Made by a program: the position numbers and the translations under genes. 64,000 nt of DNA, taken from the NCBI GenBank assembly GCA_016784025.1, contig JADHVL010000016.1, forward strand, positions 27,152-91,151. Direction: 5' to 3'. Origin of the DNA: Fidelibacterota bacterium. GTDB lineage: Bacteria; Fidelibacterota; UBA8477; JABMPR01. The notes under the pieces were generated by a model. The model ran no database searches. It had not been told where the DNA came from and was given only the letters and a program-made list of their open reading frames with translations. Positions 53,957-63,900 of the stretch are shown in pieces (within the stretch, counting starts at the first letter, position 1; the number at the start of each line of letters is the position of its first letter).

Positions 53957-56900
53957 GTAATGCAATAAATCCCAGTGCACAAGGTAAGACCTACTGGCGC
54001 AGTCTGGATCATCTCGCTGAAACCCCCGAATTCAAGGAGTTGGTTGAGAAGGAATTTCCAGAAGGTGCTGATGAGCTAAAGAACCCTGTTTCACGTAGAA
54101 AATTTTTAAGCTTGATGGGTGCATCCATGGCCTTGGCCGGTTTAACGAGCTGTCGCCGGCCTGTTGAAAAAATTATCCCTTATGTAATCAAGCCGGAAGA
54201 AATCATTCCCGGCAAACCACAGTATTATGCCACCAACATGCCTTTTGGAACCGAATCGTTTGGTTTGTTGGTTGAAAGTCATGAGGGACGTCCCACCAAG
54301 ATAGAAGGCAATAAAAACCATCCTGCTTCAGGTGGATCCTCCAATGTCTTTATGCAGGCAGAAATGCTCAACCTCTATGATCCAGACCGCTCACAAATGG
54401 TTCTGAATCAAGGCAAGAACTCCAGCTGGAATGCCTACCGGGCAGCCTGGGAAAAACTGGCTGAGGGATATGCTGAAAACGGTGGTGAGGGACTGGCCAT
54501 CCTCTCTGAAAGTTTTGCCTCTCCTACCATGATGCGTCTCAGTGAAGCCTTTATGAAGAAATTCCCTCAGGCACAGTGGGTGACCTATGATAGTGTCAGC
54601 GATGAGAATATTTTCGCTGGTGTTCAAGCTGCCACGGGAAAACTGGCTCAACCGAGATATAATTTTAAAGAAGCCAATGTCGTGCTGTCTCTGGACTCAG
54701 ATTTTCTGCAAATGGACAGCAACGATATTCCCAATGCACGGGATTTTGCTTATCGTCGCAAAGTGCGCTCTGAAAAAGACAGCATGAACCGCCTCTACGT
54801 CGTTGAAGGCACTTACACCATCACTGGCGGAATGGCAGATCATCGTCTCAGGGTACAAAACGGACAGATCGGCATGTTTGCCGCAGCCCTGGCCCACGAG
54901 CTCAGTGCTCAGGGTCTCGACATTAGCGCACCACGTGTCAATGCAGATTTTGACAAGAAGTGGATTACGGCTCTAGCCAAAGACCTGATACACAATAAAG
55001 GTAAATCCCTGGTCGTGGGTGGCCGTCGTCAACCTGCTGAAGTGCACGCTTTGATTGCTCTCATTAATGAAGTATTAAGCAATACCAATAAAACGGTAAG
55101 TTATACTACCAATCCTGACATGCAGGTTTCCAACCTGAACGCTTTCACTGAGCTCAACAAAGCCATGAATGAAGGCAAGGTTGAGTCGCTGATTATTCTC
55201 GGTGGTAATCCGGTCTATCAAGCCCCTGCCGATGTTGATTTTGAAACCAGCCTCAAAAAGGTCAATTATTCAGTTCATCTGTCTTCACATGTGGATGAAA
55301 CCTCAGCCAGTACGACCTGGCATATTCCAGAAGCACACTTCCTGGAAAGCTGGGGAGATGTCTCTGGTTATGGTGGCGCTGGAATCATTCAACCCCTGAT
55401 TGCCCCACTATTTGATGGGAAAAGCAATATCGACGTTCTGGCTGACCTGGTTTCTGATGAAGAGGTCTGGGCCTATGGTGTGGTTCAGGAAACCTGGACA
55501 GGTATTCTTGGTACATCGGGTTTTGAGAAAGCCTGGCGCAAGGTTGTCCATGATGGTTTTCTTGCAGCTACCAGAGAAACGCCAGTATCCATGAATAAAT
55601 CTCGCGCTCAAGGTGTTGTTTCCATGAGTCGCTATTATTCACCCACTGCTTCCGGAAATGAAATGGAAGTCATTTTTACCGCCTCCTTCTCCAATTTTGA
55701 TGGTCGTTATGCCAACAATGGCTGGATGCAGGAACTACCTGATCCCGTAACCAAGGTTACCTGGGACAACGTGGCGCTGATCTCAGCCAACACTGCCAAA
55801 AAGCTTGGGGTGAAAAATGAAGATCGCCTGAAAGTTTCAACCAATGGTTCTGATGTGGTGTTGCCAGTCTGGGTACAACCCGGTATGGCCGACAACACAT
55901 TGGCTCTTGAGCTAGGTTATGGTCGTGAGACAGGACGTGTTTCCATCGGCGTAGGCGCCAATGTAGGTGTCTTACGTTATGCCTCTGGTATGAGTATCGC
56001 CTCAGGCTTTACTGCTGAAAAGGCTTTCGGAACCCATACCCTGGCCTGTGTGCAGGATCATCATGGTTTTGACGAAGAAAAACTAGCTGCTGACGCTATC
56101 CAGGAGCGTCTACCTACCATTCTTCGAGAAAGCACCCTGTCTGATTATCAGAAAGACCCTGAGTTCGCCATGGCTTTCGCCGAAAAGAATGAACTCAAGG
56201 GCATGTGGAAAGAGCATGACTATTCAGAAGGAAACCAGTGGGGCATGTCCATTGATCTGACCAGTTGTACTGGCTGTAGCGCCTGTACCATTGCCTGTCA
56301 GAGCGAAAATAACATTCCCATTATTGGCAAGGATGAAGTCAGCAACGGTCGCGATATGAGCTGGATTCGCCTGGATCGTTATTATACCGGTGATGTTGAA
56401 GATCCAGAAATGGTTTTTCAACCCATCGCCTGTCAGCATTGTGAGATGGCTCCTTGTGAAGGAGTCTGTCCAGTGGCTGCCACCACCCATAGCGAAGAAG
56501 GTCTCAATGAAATGGCCTACAATCGTTGTATTGGTACCCGCTACTGCGCCAACAACTGCCCCTATAAAGTGCGACGCTTTAATTTCTTTAACTATACCAA
56601 GGATATGCCAGAGATCGTAGAGATGGCCATGAATCCAGATGTATCGGTTCGTTTCCGTGGTGTTATGGAGAAGTGTACCTTTTGTGTTCAGCGTATTAAT
56701 GTCGCCAAGATCGAAGTCAAAAACGAAGGTCGCGATTTAGAAGATGGCGATATCGTGGTTGCCTGTCAACAAGCCTGCCCCACAGACGCCATTGCCTTTG
56801 GAAATATCAATGATCCCAATAGTGAGGTATCCAAAATCAAGGCACAGAATCGTGATTATGCCTTGCTGGGCGAACTGAATCTGCAACCTCGAACCAGTTA

Positions 56901-56970
56901 TGGTGCCAAGCTGCGCAATCCGAACCCAGATCTAGAATCTGAATATCATGCAGCTGAGCATACGGCTTAG
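53953..56970 (+). CDS. actB: Alternative complex III iron-sulfur/molybdopterin-like subunit ActB
   Basis: This 1,005-residue protein starts with a Tat-type signal (SRRKFLSLMGASMALAGLTSC, shown here in part). A molybdopterin-oxidoreductase-like domain without an obvious Mo ligand fills the first 750 residues. A four-cluster ferredoxin domain follows, with CTGCSACTIAC, CQHCEMAPCEGVC, CIGTRYCANNC and CTFCVQRIN. ActB is the electron relay of the complex on the periplasmic side. It overlaps actA by 4 bp. Confidence 0.95.
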   Translation: MSNAINPSAQGKTYWRSLDHLAETPEFKELVEKEFPEGADELKNPVSRRKFLSLMGASMALAGLTSCRRPVEKIIPYVIKPEEIIPGKPQYYATNMPFGTESFGLLVESHEGRPTKIEGNKNHPASGGSSNVFMQAEMLNLYDPDRSQMVLNQGKNSSWNAYRAAWEKLAEGYAENGGEGLAILSESFASPTMMRLSEAFMKKFPQAQWVTYDSVSDENIFAGVQAATGKLAQPRYNFKEANVVLSLDSDFLQMDSNDIPNARDFAYRRKVRSEKDSMNRLYVVEGTYTITGGMADHRLRVQNGQIGMFAAALAHELSAQGLDISAPRVNADFDKKWITALAKDLIHNKGKSLVVGGRRQPAEVHALIALINEVLSNTNKTVSYTTNPDMQVSNLNAFTELNKAMNEGKVESLIILGGNPVYQAPADVDFETSLKKVNYSVHLSSHVDETSASTTWHIPEAHFLESWGDVSGYGGAGIIQPLIAPLFDGKSNIDVLADLVSDEEVWAYGVVQETWTGILGTSGFEKAWRKVVHDGFLAATRETPVSMNKSRAQGVVSMSRYYSPTASGNEMEVIFTASFSNFDGRYANNGWMQELPDPVTKVTWDNVALISANTAKKLGVKNEDRLKVSTNGSDVVLPVWVQPGMADNTLALELGYGRETGRVSIGVGANVGVLRYASGMSIASGFTAEKAFGTHTLACVQDHHGFDEEKLAADAIQERLPTILRESTLSDYQKDPEFAMAFAEKNELKGMWKEHDYSEGNQWGMSIDLTSCTGCSACTIACQSENNIPIIGKDEVSNGRDMSWIRLDRYYTGDVEDPEMVFQPIACQHCEMAPCEGVCPVAATTHSEEGLNEMAYNRCIGTRYCANNCPYKVRRFNFFNYTKDMPEIVEMAMNPDVSVRFRGVMEKCTFCVQRINVAKIEVKNEGRDLEDGDIVVACQQACPTDAIAFGNINDPNSEVSKIKAQNRDYALLGELNLQPRTSYGAKLRNPNPDLESEYHAAEHTA

Positions 56971-57004
56971 GTATTGAACCAATGAAATTATATGGAACTC
57001 TAAA

Positions 57005-58432
57005 GTGAGTATATTAAACAAACATCCCCAAAGAGATTCCGCTGCCACTGAAGCAATAGGGAGCGAGGAACTGCTGGTTACAGGCGGTCATTCCTTTAGC
57101 ACCCTGACGGACAAAGTCAGTGGCATCGTCGAAACACAAGCTCCACCTAAATGGTATCTGCTATTTGCCATGGCCGTTTCTGGCATGATGGTTCTATTGG
57201 GAGCCATCGGCTGGCTGGTTTGGGAGGGCACCGGTGTTTGGGGTCTTAACAACCCTGTTGGTTGGGGCTGGGCTATCGTAAACTTTGTATTCTGGGTGGG
57301 TATTGGTCACGCCGGAACCTTGATTTCAGCTATCCTGTTTCTACTGAGACAGCAATGGCGAACCGCTATAAATCGCTTCGCAGAAGCCATGACGATTTTT
57401 GCGGTTATTTGTGCCCTGGTTTTTCCAGGTATACATGTGGGACGCATCTGGCTGGCTTATTATATGTTTCCGGTCCCCAACCAGATGTTAATCTGGCCCA
57501 ACTTCAGAAGTCCTCTGCTCTGGGATATCTTCGCTGTTGGAACCTACTTCACGGTTTCGACCCTCTTCTGGTATGTCGGTCTGATTCCAGATCTGGCAAC
57601 CCTGAGAGACCGCGCCACGAACGTGCGCAAAAAAGTTCTGGGTTTCTTTGCCATGGGATGGAGAGGCGGAAACCGTCAGTGGCAGCATTATGAAAAAGCC
57701 TATCTCATGCTGGCCGGACTGGCAACACCCCTGGTATTATCAGTTCACTCCGTTGTGGCCACAGACTTTGCGACCAGTATGGTGCCGGGCTGGCATACAA
57801 CAATTTTTCCGCCCTACTTCGTGGCAGGTGCTGTATTCTCTGGTTTCGGAATGGTGATGACCCTGGCCATTATTGCCAGAAAGATTTATGGTCTTGAAGA
57901 CATTATCACCGTCAACCACCTGGAAAAGATGAATAAGATCATTTTGGTAACAGGCTCCATGGTTGGCTATGCCTACATGACAGAATTCTTTATCGCCTGG
58001 TATTCCGGAAATGAATATGAATTCTTTGCCTTTATCAATAGGGCCCTGGGACCCTATGCCTGGGCCTATTGGATCATGTTCTTATGCAATGTGATTACCC
58101 CCCAAATATTCTGGTTTAAAAAACTGCGCCGCAGTATTCCAGTTATGTTTGTGGCGTCCATTTTTGTGAATATCGGCATGTGGTTTGAACGATTTGTGAT
58201 TACCGTAACCTCATTGTCCCGCGATTATCTCCCTTCAAGCTGGGATTACTACTCACCATCGATCTGGGACATCCTGACCTTTGTGGGAAGTTTTGGGCTT
58301 TTCTTCACCTTCTTCCTGCTCTTCCTGAGATTTCTACCTATGGTAGCTCTCTCTGAGGTTAAAGGTGTCATGCCAGAAGCTGATCCCCATCACTATCATC
58401 TAAAAGAAGGCAAGAATGGAGGTGCCAAATGA
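57005..58432 (+). CDS. actC: Alternative complex III membrane subunit ActC (NrfD-like)
   Basis: This 475-residue protein has ten membrane helices of the NrfD/PsrC type and is thought to oxidise the quinol. [20 protein letters not shown] is the family signature; [16 protein letters not shown] and [20 protein letters not shown] carry further conserved His and Arg residues. The start is GTG 57005, 34 bp after actB. The stop overlaps actD by 4 bp. Long N-terminal tail before the first helix. Confidence 0.95.
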   Translation: MSILNKHPQRDSAATEAIGSEELLVTGGHSFSTLTDKVSGIVETQAPPKWYLLFAMAVSGMMVLLGAIGWLVWEGTGVWGLNNPVGWGWAIVNFVFWVGIGHAGTLISAILFLLRQQWRTAINRFAEAMTIFAVICALVFPGIHVGRIWLAYYMFPVPNQMLIWPNFRSPLLWDIFAVGTYFTVSTLFWYVGLIPDLATLRDRATNVRKKVLGFFAMGWRGGNRQWQHYEKAYLMLAGLATPLVLSVHSVVATDFATSMVPGWHTTIFPPYFVAGAVFSGFGMVMTLAIIARKIYGLEDIITVNHLEKMNKIILVTGSMVGYAYMTEFFIAWYSGNEYEFFAFINRALGPYAWAYWIMFLCNVITPQIFWFKKLRRSIPVMFVASIFVNIGMWFERFVITVTSLSRDYLPSSWDYYSPSIWDILTFVGSFGLFFTFFLLFLRFLPMVALSEVKGVMPEADPHHYHLKEGKNGGAK

Positions 58433-58962
58433 GTCAAACATTAGGTGCCCTCGCCCGTTTTGCAAATCCTGCTGAACTTATTGAGGCAGCCAAAAAAATC
58501 CGCGATGCTGGCTATAAGAAATTTGATTGTCATTCACCCTTTCCCATTCATGGAATGGATGATGCCATGGGAATGAAACGATCTCCTCTTGGTTATATCG
58601 TGGGTGGAATGACCCTTACTGGTGCAACCATCGGTATGACGCTGCAATACTGGGTCGCCGCCGTTGAATATCCCCTGATAATATCAGGCAAGCCCTTCTT
58701 CAGCTGGCAGGCTTTTATCATTGTTACCTTTGCACTCTTTGTGCTCTTTGGTGCTTTTGGTGCTGTCCTGGGTATGTTCCATCTGAATCGACTGCCGCGA
58801 TTGCACCACCCCGTCTTCTATTCTGACAAGTTTGCCAAGGTTACGGATGATGCTTTCTATGTCAGCATCGAAGCGGAGGACGAGCAATTCGATGAAGACA
58901 AAATTCAAAAATTCCTCAGCTCAATTGGCGGTACCGACATTGAGCTATTGGCAGGCGAGTAA
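58429..58962 (+). CDS. actD: Alternative complex III subunit ActD (DUF3341)
   Basis: This 177-residue protein has two membrane helices (about 60-82 and 97-120). The N-terminal soluble part is [20 protein letters not shown] with [13 protein letters not shown], the hallmark of DUF3341. It anchors the complex; the exact role is unclear. It overlaps actC by 4 bp. Confidence 0.94.
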   Translation: MSQTLGALARFANPAELIEAAKKIRDAGYKKFDCHSPFPIHGMDDAMGMKRSPLGYIVGGMTLTGATIGMTLQYWVAAVEYPLIISGKPFFSWQAFIIVTFALFVLFGAFGAVLGMFHLNRLPRLHHPVFYSDKFAKVTDDAFYVSIEAEDEQFDEDKIQKFLSSIGGTDIELLAGE

Positions 58963-58969
58963 GGAGACT

Positions 58970-59536
58970 ATGATGAATAAGCTATTTACTCGTATGGTAC
59001 TCATTACCGGAGCGGTGTTTTTGATCGTTGCCTGCGGACGTGGAAATTATTCAGATAAACCACCCATCCACCTGAACCCCAATATGGATTCTCAAGGAAA
59101 GTACAAGGCTCAATCCTCAAGCAATTTCTTTGTGGATGGCGCCAGCATGCGCACTCCTGTAGAAGGAACCGTCGCTCGTGGGGAGTTGCGGGCCGATGAT
59201 GCTTTCTACCATGGCAAAGATGCTGCAGGTGAGTTTATCACTTCAGCCCCCATGGAGTTTAGTGTAGAGATGGTGATGCGCGGTGAAGAACGATATGACA
59301 TATACTGCTCCGCATGTCACGGCAAGGACGGCGATGGTAAGGGTAAAATTCTATTCTATAAATACCCCATCCCTCCAGCCAATTTTTATGATGAGCGCAT
59401 CAAGAAATTGAGCGATGGTCACATGTTCAATGCCATCACAGCAGGGTGGCTCAATATGCCATCTCTTAAAGCACAAGTTTCAGTGGAAGATCGTTGGGCC
59501 ATCATTGGCTACATCCGATCACTTCAAAAGAATTAA
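58970..59536 (+). CDS. actE: Alternative complex III monoheme cytochrome c lipoprotein ActE
   Basis: This protein of about 188 residues has a lipoprotein signal ending at FLIVACG. One heme site, YCSACHGKDGDGKG, lies in the C-terminal cytochrome c domain; the likely distal methionine is in GWLNMPSLK. It hands electrons to the terminal oxidase, probably the caa3 subunit II encoded at 28.6 kb. AAGGAG precedes the double ATG 58970/58973. It follows actD after 7 bp. Confidence 0.94.
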   Translation: MMNKLFTRMVLITGAVFLIVACGRGNYSDKPPIHLNPNMDSQGKYKAQSSSNFFVDGASMRTPVEGTVARGELRADDAFYHGKDAAGEFITSAPMEFSVEMVMRGEERYDIYCSACHGKDGDGKGKILFYKYPIPPANFYDERIKKLSDGHMFNAITAGWLNMPSLKAQVSVEDRWAIIGYIRSLQKN

Positions 59537-59553
59537 AAGGTCTTGAGCGCACT

Positions 59554-60738
59554 ATGAAATTCGACAATAAAACATACATGTTATTAGAGACCGGGTCATT
59601 CACACAGAAAGCCTTGATCGTAGGTGTTGTTGGCTTACTGCTTTCTGTGGTCGGCGCCTTTATGGATCGAGCACAATTTTTCCAGGCCTATCTCACCGCT
59701 TTCACCTTCTTCACGACAATTGGTCTGGGTGGGCTCTTCTTTGTCCTCATTCACCACATCACGGGCGCTTACTGGGGTGTAGTTATGCGGCGAGTGGCTG
59801 AAAATCTCGCCTGTACCCTACCTATTATGGGTTTGTTGATGATCCCTCTGTTTTTTGGGATGCACGACCTCTTCCATTGGTCACATGTTGATGATCTACA
59901 TGTCATGCATGATAAAATACTGCAGTGGAAAGCCCCCTATCTAAACACGACATTCTTTTTCATCCGCAATATCGTCATCTTTGTAATCTGGTCATGGTTG
60001 GCTCACGGCCTGCGCAGCCTCTCTCTGGCTCAAGACGCCGGCAATGCCAAGAGTCTGGGTAAAATGAGACGCAAGGCTGCTGGCGGCACGGTTCTGTTTG
60101 CCATTACCGTGACGATTTTTGCTTTTGATTGGCTCATGAGTCTCGACCCACACTGGTATTCAACCATTTTTGGTGTCTATGTGTTTTCAGGTGGATTCCT
60201 GGCTGCCATTGCCCTGTTATCCATTCTGGCCATTATGCTGAGAAATAATGGAGCAGGTGAGCTCGTTACCGCAGAGCATACCCATGATTTGGGAAAATTC
60301 CTTTTCGCCTTTACGGCCTGGTGGGCCTATATCGGTGGCGCCCAGTACTTCCTGATCTGGTATGGCAATATCCCCGAGGAAACCATCTGGTTTATTCATC
60401 GCTGGGAACATGGCTGGAAATATGTTAGTCTTTTCCTGGTTCTTTTTCACTTTATCATCCCCTTTATTGTCCTGGCCTTCAGGGCAGTCAAGCGTGTTCC
60501 GGTTTTACTCGTGTCAATTTCAGGCATGGCGCTATTTATGCATTATACTGATCATTTCTGGATGATAAATCCTGTCTTTAATGATCACCACCTTCATTTT
60601 TCCTGGATGCATCTCACAACATTCCTGGGTCTGGGTGGTCTTTTTCTATGGTGGGTGTTTATGAAGTCAGGTAAAGATCCCATTATCGCCATGGGTGACC
60701 CCAAACTACAGAAGTCGATTGAACATACCGTTCACTAG
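59554..60738 (+). CDS. actF: Alternative complex III membrane subunit ActF
   Basis: This 394-residue protein has ten membrane helices and is a second NrfD-like subunit of the complex. Conserved pieces are GGLFFVLIHHITGAYWGVVM, KAPYLNTTFFFIRN, FDWLMSLDPHWYSTIFGVY and HFIIPFIVLAF. ATG 59554 is the start that gives the normal N-terminus (KFDNKTYMLLETG). It lies 17 bp after actE. It is the last gene of the operon; a hairpin with T-run follows. Confidence 0.94.
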   Translation: MKFDNKTYMLLETGSFTQKALIVGVVGLLLSVVGAFMDRAQFFQAYLTAFTFFTTIGLGGLFFVLIHHITGAYWGVVMRRVAENLACTLPIMGLLMIPLFFGMHDLFHWSHVDDLHVMHDKILQWKAPYLNTTFFFIRNIVIFVIWSWLAHGLRSLSLAQDAGNAKSLGKMRRKAAGGTVLFAITVTIFAFDWLMSLDPHWYSTIFGVYVFSGGFLAAIALLSILAIMLRNNGAGELVTAEHTHDLGKFLFAFTAWWAYIGGAQYFLIWYGNIPEETIWFIHRWEHGWKYVSLFLVLFHFIIPFIVLAFRAVKRVPVLLVSISGMALFMHYTDHFWMINPVFNDHHLHFSWMHLTTFLGLGGLFLWWVFMKSGKDPIIAMGDPKLQKSIEHTVH

Positions 60739-60759
60739 CATTCTATAAAGCAACAATCC

Positions 60760-60804
60760 TTAAGCCTCGGCCCCTGAGTTTATCGAAGGGTCCGGGGCTT
60801 TTAT
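60760..60804 (+). terminator. Terminator after actF, formed by a dispersed-type hairpin
   Basis: AAGCCTCGGCCCC and GGGTCCGGGGCTT pair with one wobble and one mismatch and are followed by TTTTATTTATT. The loop side contains CCCTGAG...ATCGAAGGG, the same motif family as the repeats near 29.6 kb. Confidence 0.72.
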
Positions 60805-60843
60805 TTATTCTGAGACGCCGATGAATATAACCTGTGTCATCAG

Positions 60844-60863
60844 CACCCGACTTCAGTCGGGTG
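60844..60863. repeat. Intergenic hairpin
   Basis: CACCCGAC and GTCGGGTG form an 8-bp perfect stem around TTCA. It lies between the actF terminator and the next hairpin. No T-run follows, so it is probably a dispersed hairpin. Confidence 0.7.
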
Positions 60864-60895
60864 TTAGAATACCCCACACCCCCACCCCACAAACA

Positions 60896-60921
60896 AATAG
60901 GCCACCCGAAGGTGGCCTATT
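60896..60921. terminator. Bidirectional-looking terminator hairpin
   Basis: AATAGGCCACC and GGTGGCCTATT form a perfect 11-bp stem with a CGAA tetraloop. On the minus strand it is followed by a TTTGTTTGT stretch, 40 bp downstream of the stop codon of the large receptor gene. Confidence 0.75.
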
Positions 60922-60960
60922 GATATTTATCCAAGCATGAGATGCTCGAGTCATTGATCC

Positions 60961-63900
60961 CTAAAAGAGATAATGAACCCCAAACTGCATCTGCCATTTT
61001 GAAGCAATTGACGTGTCATCCACATAGGAATCTTCCAGCGAAGTGTTAAAGCTGAAATATGGGACTCCGTTATCATCTACACCAGTCACTGTAATTGGAT
61101 TCCAGGTGGTAGAAAGCTGGCGAACGCCCCAGGCAGAGTTGATCATGTTGCCAATATTCAAGATATCTAATGAGAACTGAAGGGTATGATCCATACCACC
61201 CAGACCCAGTGAGACTTCCTGAACCGCCTTGAGATCCAACTGGCTGAACCAGGGCAGCATGGCGCCGTTACGCTCGGCATAATCACCACGACGGGTGCTT
61301 AGATAATCATCTTGTTCGATGAAAGCATCGAGGGCAGTCCACTGTTCTGCAGCATTGGGAGCAACGGTTCCCACACCATCTGTGACGGTTCCAAAATGGA
61401 TGTCACTGGCATCTTCGGGAACATAGAGCAGATCGTTGTTTAGAATGGCATCACCATTGAGATCTCCAGCATAGGTAAATGAATAGCGGTTACCAACGCC
61501 TGTTTCAAAGAACATGGCCAGGGATGTATTCATGTTGCCATAGCTCTTCTTGTATACTGCGGAGGAAATAACCCGGTGCTTCAAGCCATAACGTGAGTTT
61601 GAAAGCATAGCGTTATTTGGTCCGTCAACAATGGGGTTTCTCTGAAAGGCATCTGCAGCGATTTCAGCAGGAATGGAGGTGAGATCCTTTGATGTAATAT
61701 TGGTATAAGAAACATTGGCAGTCATACCAAAATCAAATTTCTTAGCCAATTTTCCAGTGAAGGACTGCTGGAACCCCTCTTCGGTATTTTCCAACACAAT
61801 TGCACCAGCTTCAAGAAACGTGGCATACCCAACGGCTGGAGAATAGATGTTGGCTTCATCTCCCTGAAAAACAGGACGTGTATCGCCAGTTCCGCTCAAG
61901 CTACCTGTAGGTTTGCGCATATTGTAATTACGGTGCACAACTGCATTAAGGTCCTTGGAATAGATAGCTTCAAATGAGGCCAACCAGCCATCTCCGAAAA
62001 CCTTATCAAGAGCGATATCATTTTTCCAAACCTGGGGATAATTAAAATCATCACCAGTATCATTAACCTGGAAAGTATAACCAGGGTTTATGACGGCGTT
62101 CGAGGCTTGATTTCCTAACCAAACAAAGGGAATACGGCCGGTAAAAACACCGGATCCACCACGGAGCTGCATGGTCTTGTCACCATGTACATCCCAGTTA
62201 AAACCAAATCGGGGAGCAAATAGTGGTTTGGCTTCAGGCCATGTAGAAGGATCCACATCAACGGGATTGCCGTCTAAGTCTACCCATCCATCAAAACCGG
62301 TAATGTCAGTATCTTCTTCAATCTCATTTAGATACAGTGGATAATCTACGCGGAGACCCAGGGTAAGTTTTATATCGTCAGTAGCACGGAACTGGTCCTG
62401 AGCATAGATTCCCAATTGACCAACATCTACATAAGCCCAGGTATAGTCGTTTGCATCTGAGGCTGCTGCTTGTGCATTGAAATCAATTTCAGTGTCATCA
62501 TTATTGAGAAAGGCCTGAACAGAACCGAAAGTATTCCAGGGATAGAAGAACAGGTTGAAGGAGTTGTCAAACTTGAGAACTTCTAGATTAACACCTGCAG
62601 TCAGGGTGTGTTTATCCATGTAATAGGTCAGGTTATCAGTGAATTGAAACACATCCTGATAAAGTCTATTATGTGTGGAAAACATCTCTGATCCCATGGA
62701 AATGGCCAGATTACCACTGCCATCAAAAATATCTACAACAGGCCAGCCAACACTTTTGGGCTCCCGCTCATCACGAAACTGGGTGTAGCCAACCATTAAT
62801 TTATTGGCCAGCTTGTTTGAAAAGCGTGAGTTCAGTTCAGCCACATAAGAATTAATCTTGTTAAAAATTCGATAAGAAGAATTCTCAAAGGGTAGCCTGA
62901 AGCTGGTTGGACCACGTCCGATAATAGCTTCTGGATGGGGAAGAATGTCTTTCCAGGAATCCAGATAATTATATCGAAAGGTCAGGTTATGTGTGTTGCT
63001 AATATTCCAGTCGATTTTTGCCAGAAACTTGTTGTTGAAGGTCTCGTGGTTATAGCCTTGATATGCACCAGGTTCATAATCCCAATAATCTCTAAGCCGA
63101 GCTTGAACCATGGCAATAGAATCGGCGTCTACCGAGGTGACATTCGCACCCGTGCTACCATCGTCGGCGATGAAATTATGAGCGAGCTGATCGCGACGCT
63201 CCGCTTCAAAATTGACAAAATAGAAAAGCTTGTCCTTGATAATTGGACCACCAAGTGAAATACCGCTCTGGGACGTGGCAAAGTCAAGATTCTCTGTCTC
63301 CACATCTCCCACCTTGGTTCCAACCAGCGCTTCATTTCTAAGATAATGATAGACTGAAGCTTTAAAGGTGTTGGTTCCAGATTTGGTTACAGCATTGATA
63401 CCAGCACCGGTAAAGCCACCCTCGCGAACATCAAAGGGAGCTATGGATACCTGCACCTGCTCAATGGCATCCAGAGAAACAGGTTGCGCTTCTGTCTGGC
63501 CACCAGGAACAGCGTAGTCGAGACCAAAGGGGTTGTTGAAAATGGATCCATCAAGTGAAAAGTTGTTATAAAGATTGTTGCGACCACCAAAGGAGTTGCC
63601 ATCGCTTTCGGGTGTCAAGCGTGTAAAATCTTTTTGTCCGCGTGAAATGGTTGGCAAACTCTCAAGCAATTCAGTGTTGATGCTTGTTTCGGCACCAGTC
63701 CGGTTGGGATTAATCTCGCTTTGCTCTGCGGTGACGAGGACTGTGCCGCCTTGCATTGCTTCAGCCTGAAGATTGAACCCGTAGAATTGGTCTACATTAA
63801 GAGCCAGAAAGAGGTCATCTTTTCTCTGGTCAGAGTATCCGATGTAGCTAGCTGAAACTACATAAGGTCCACCAATCTTCATGTTGGGGATATAGTAGTA

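Noticed and set aside
54087..54102. TGTTTCACGTAGAAAA as another parS-like site
   Set aside because: It has three mismatches, is not palindromic and is part of the Tat signal coding region of actB.
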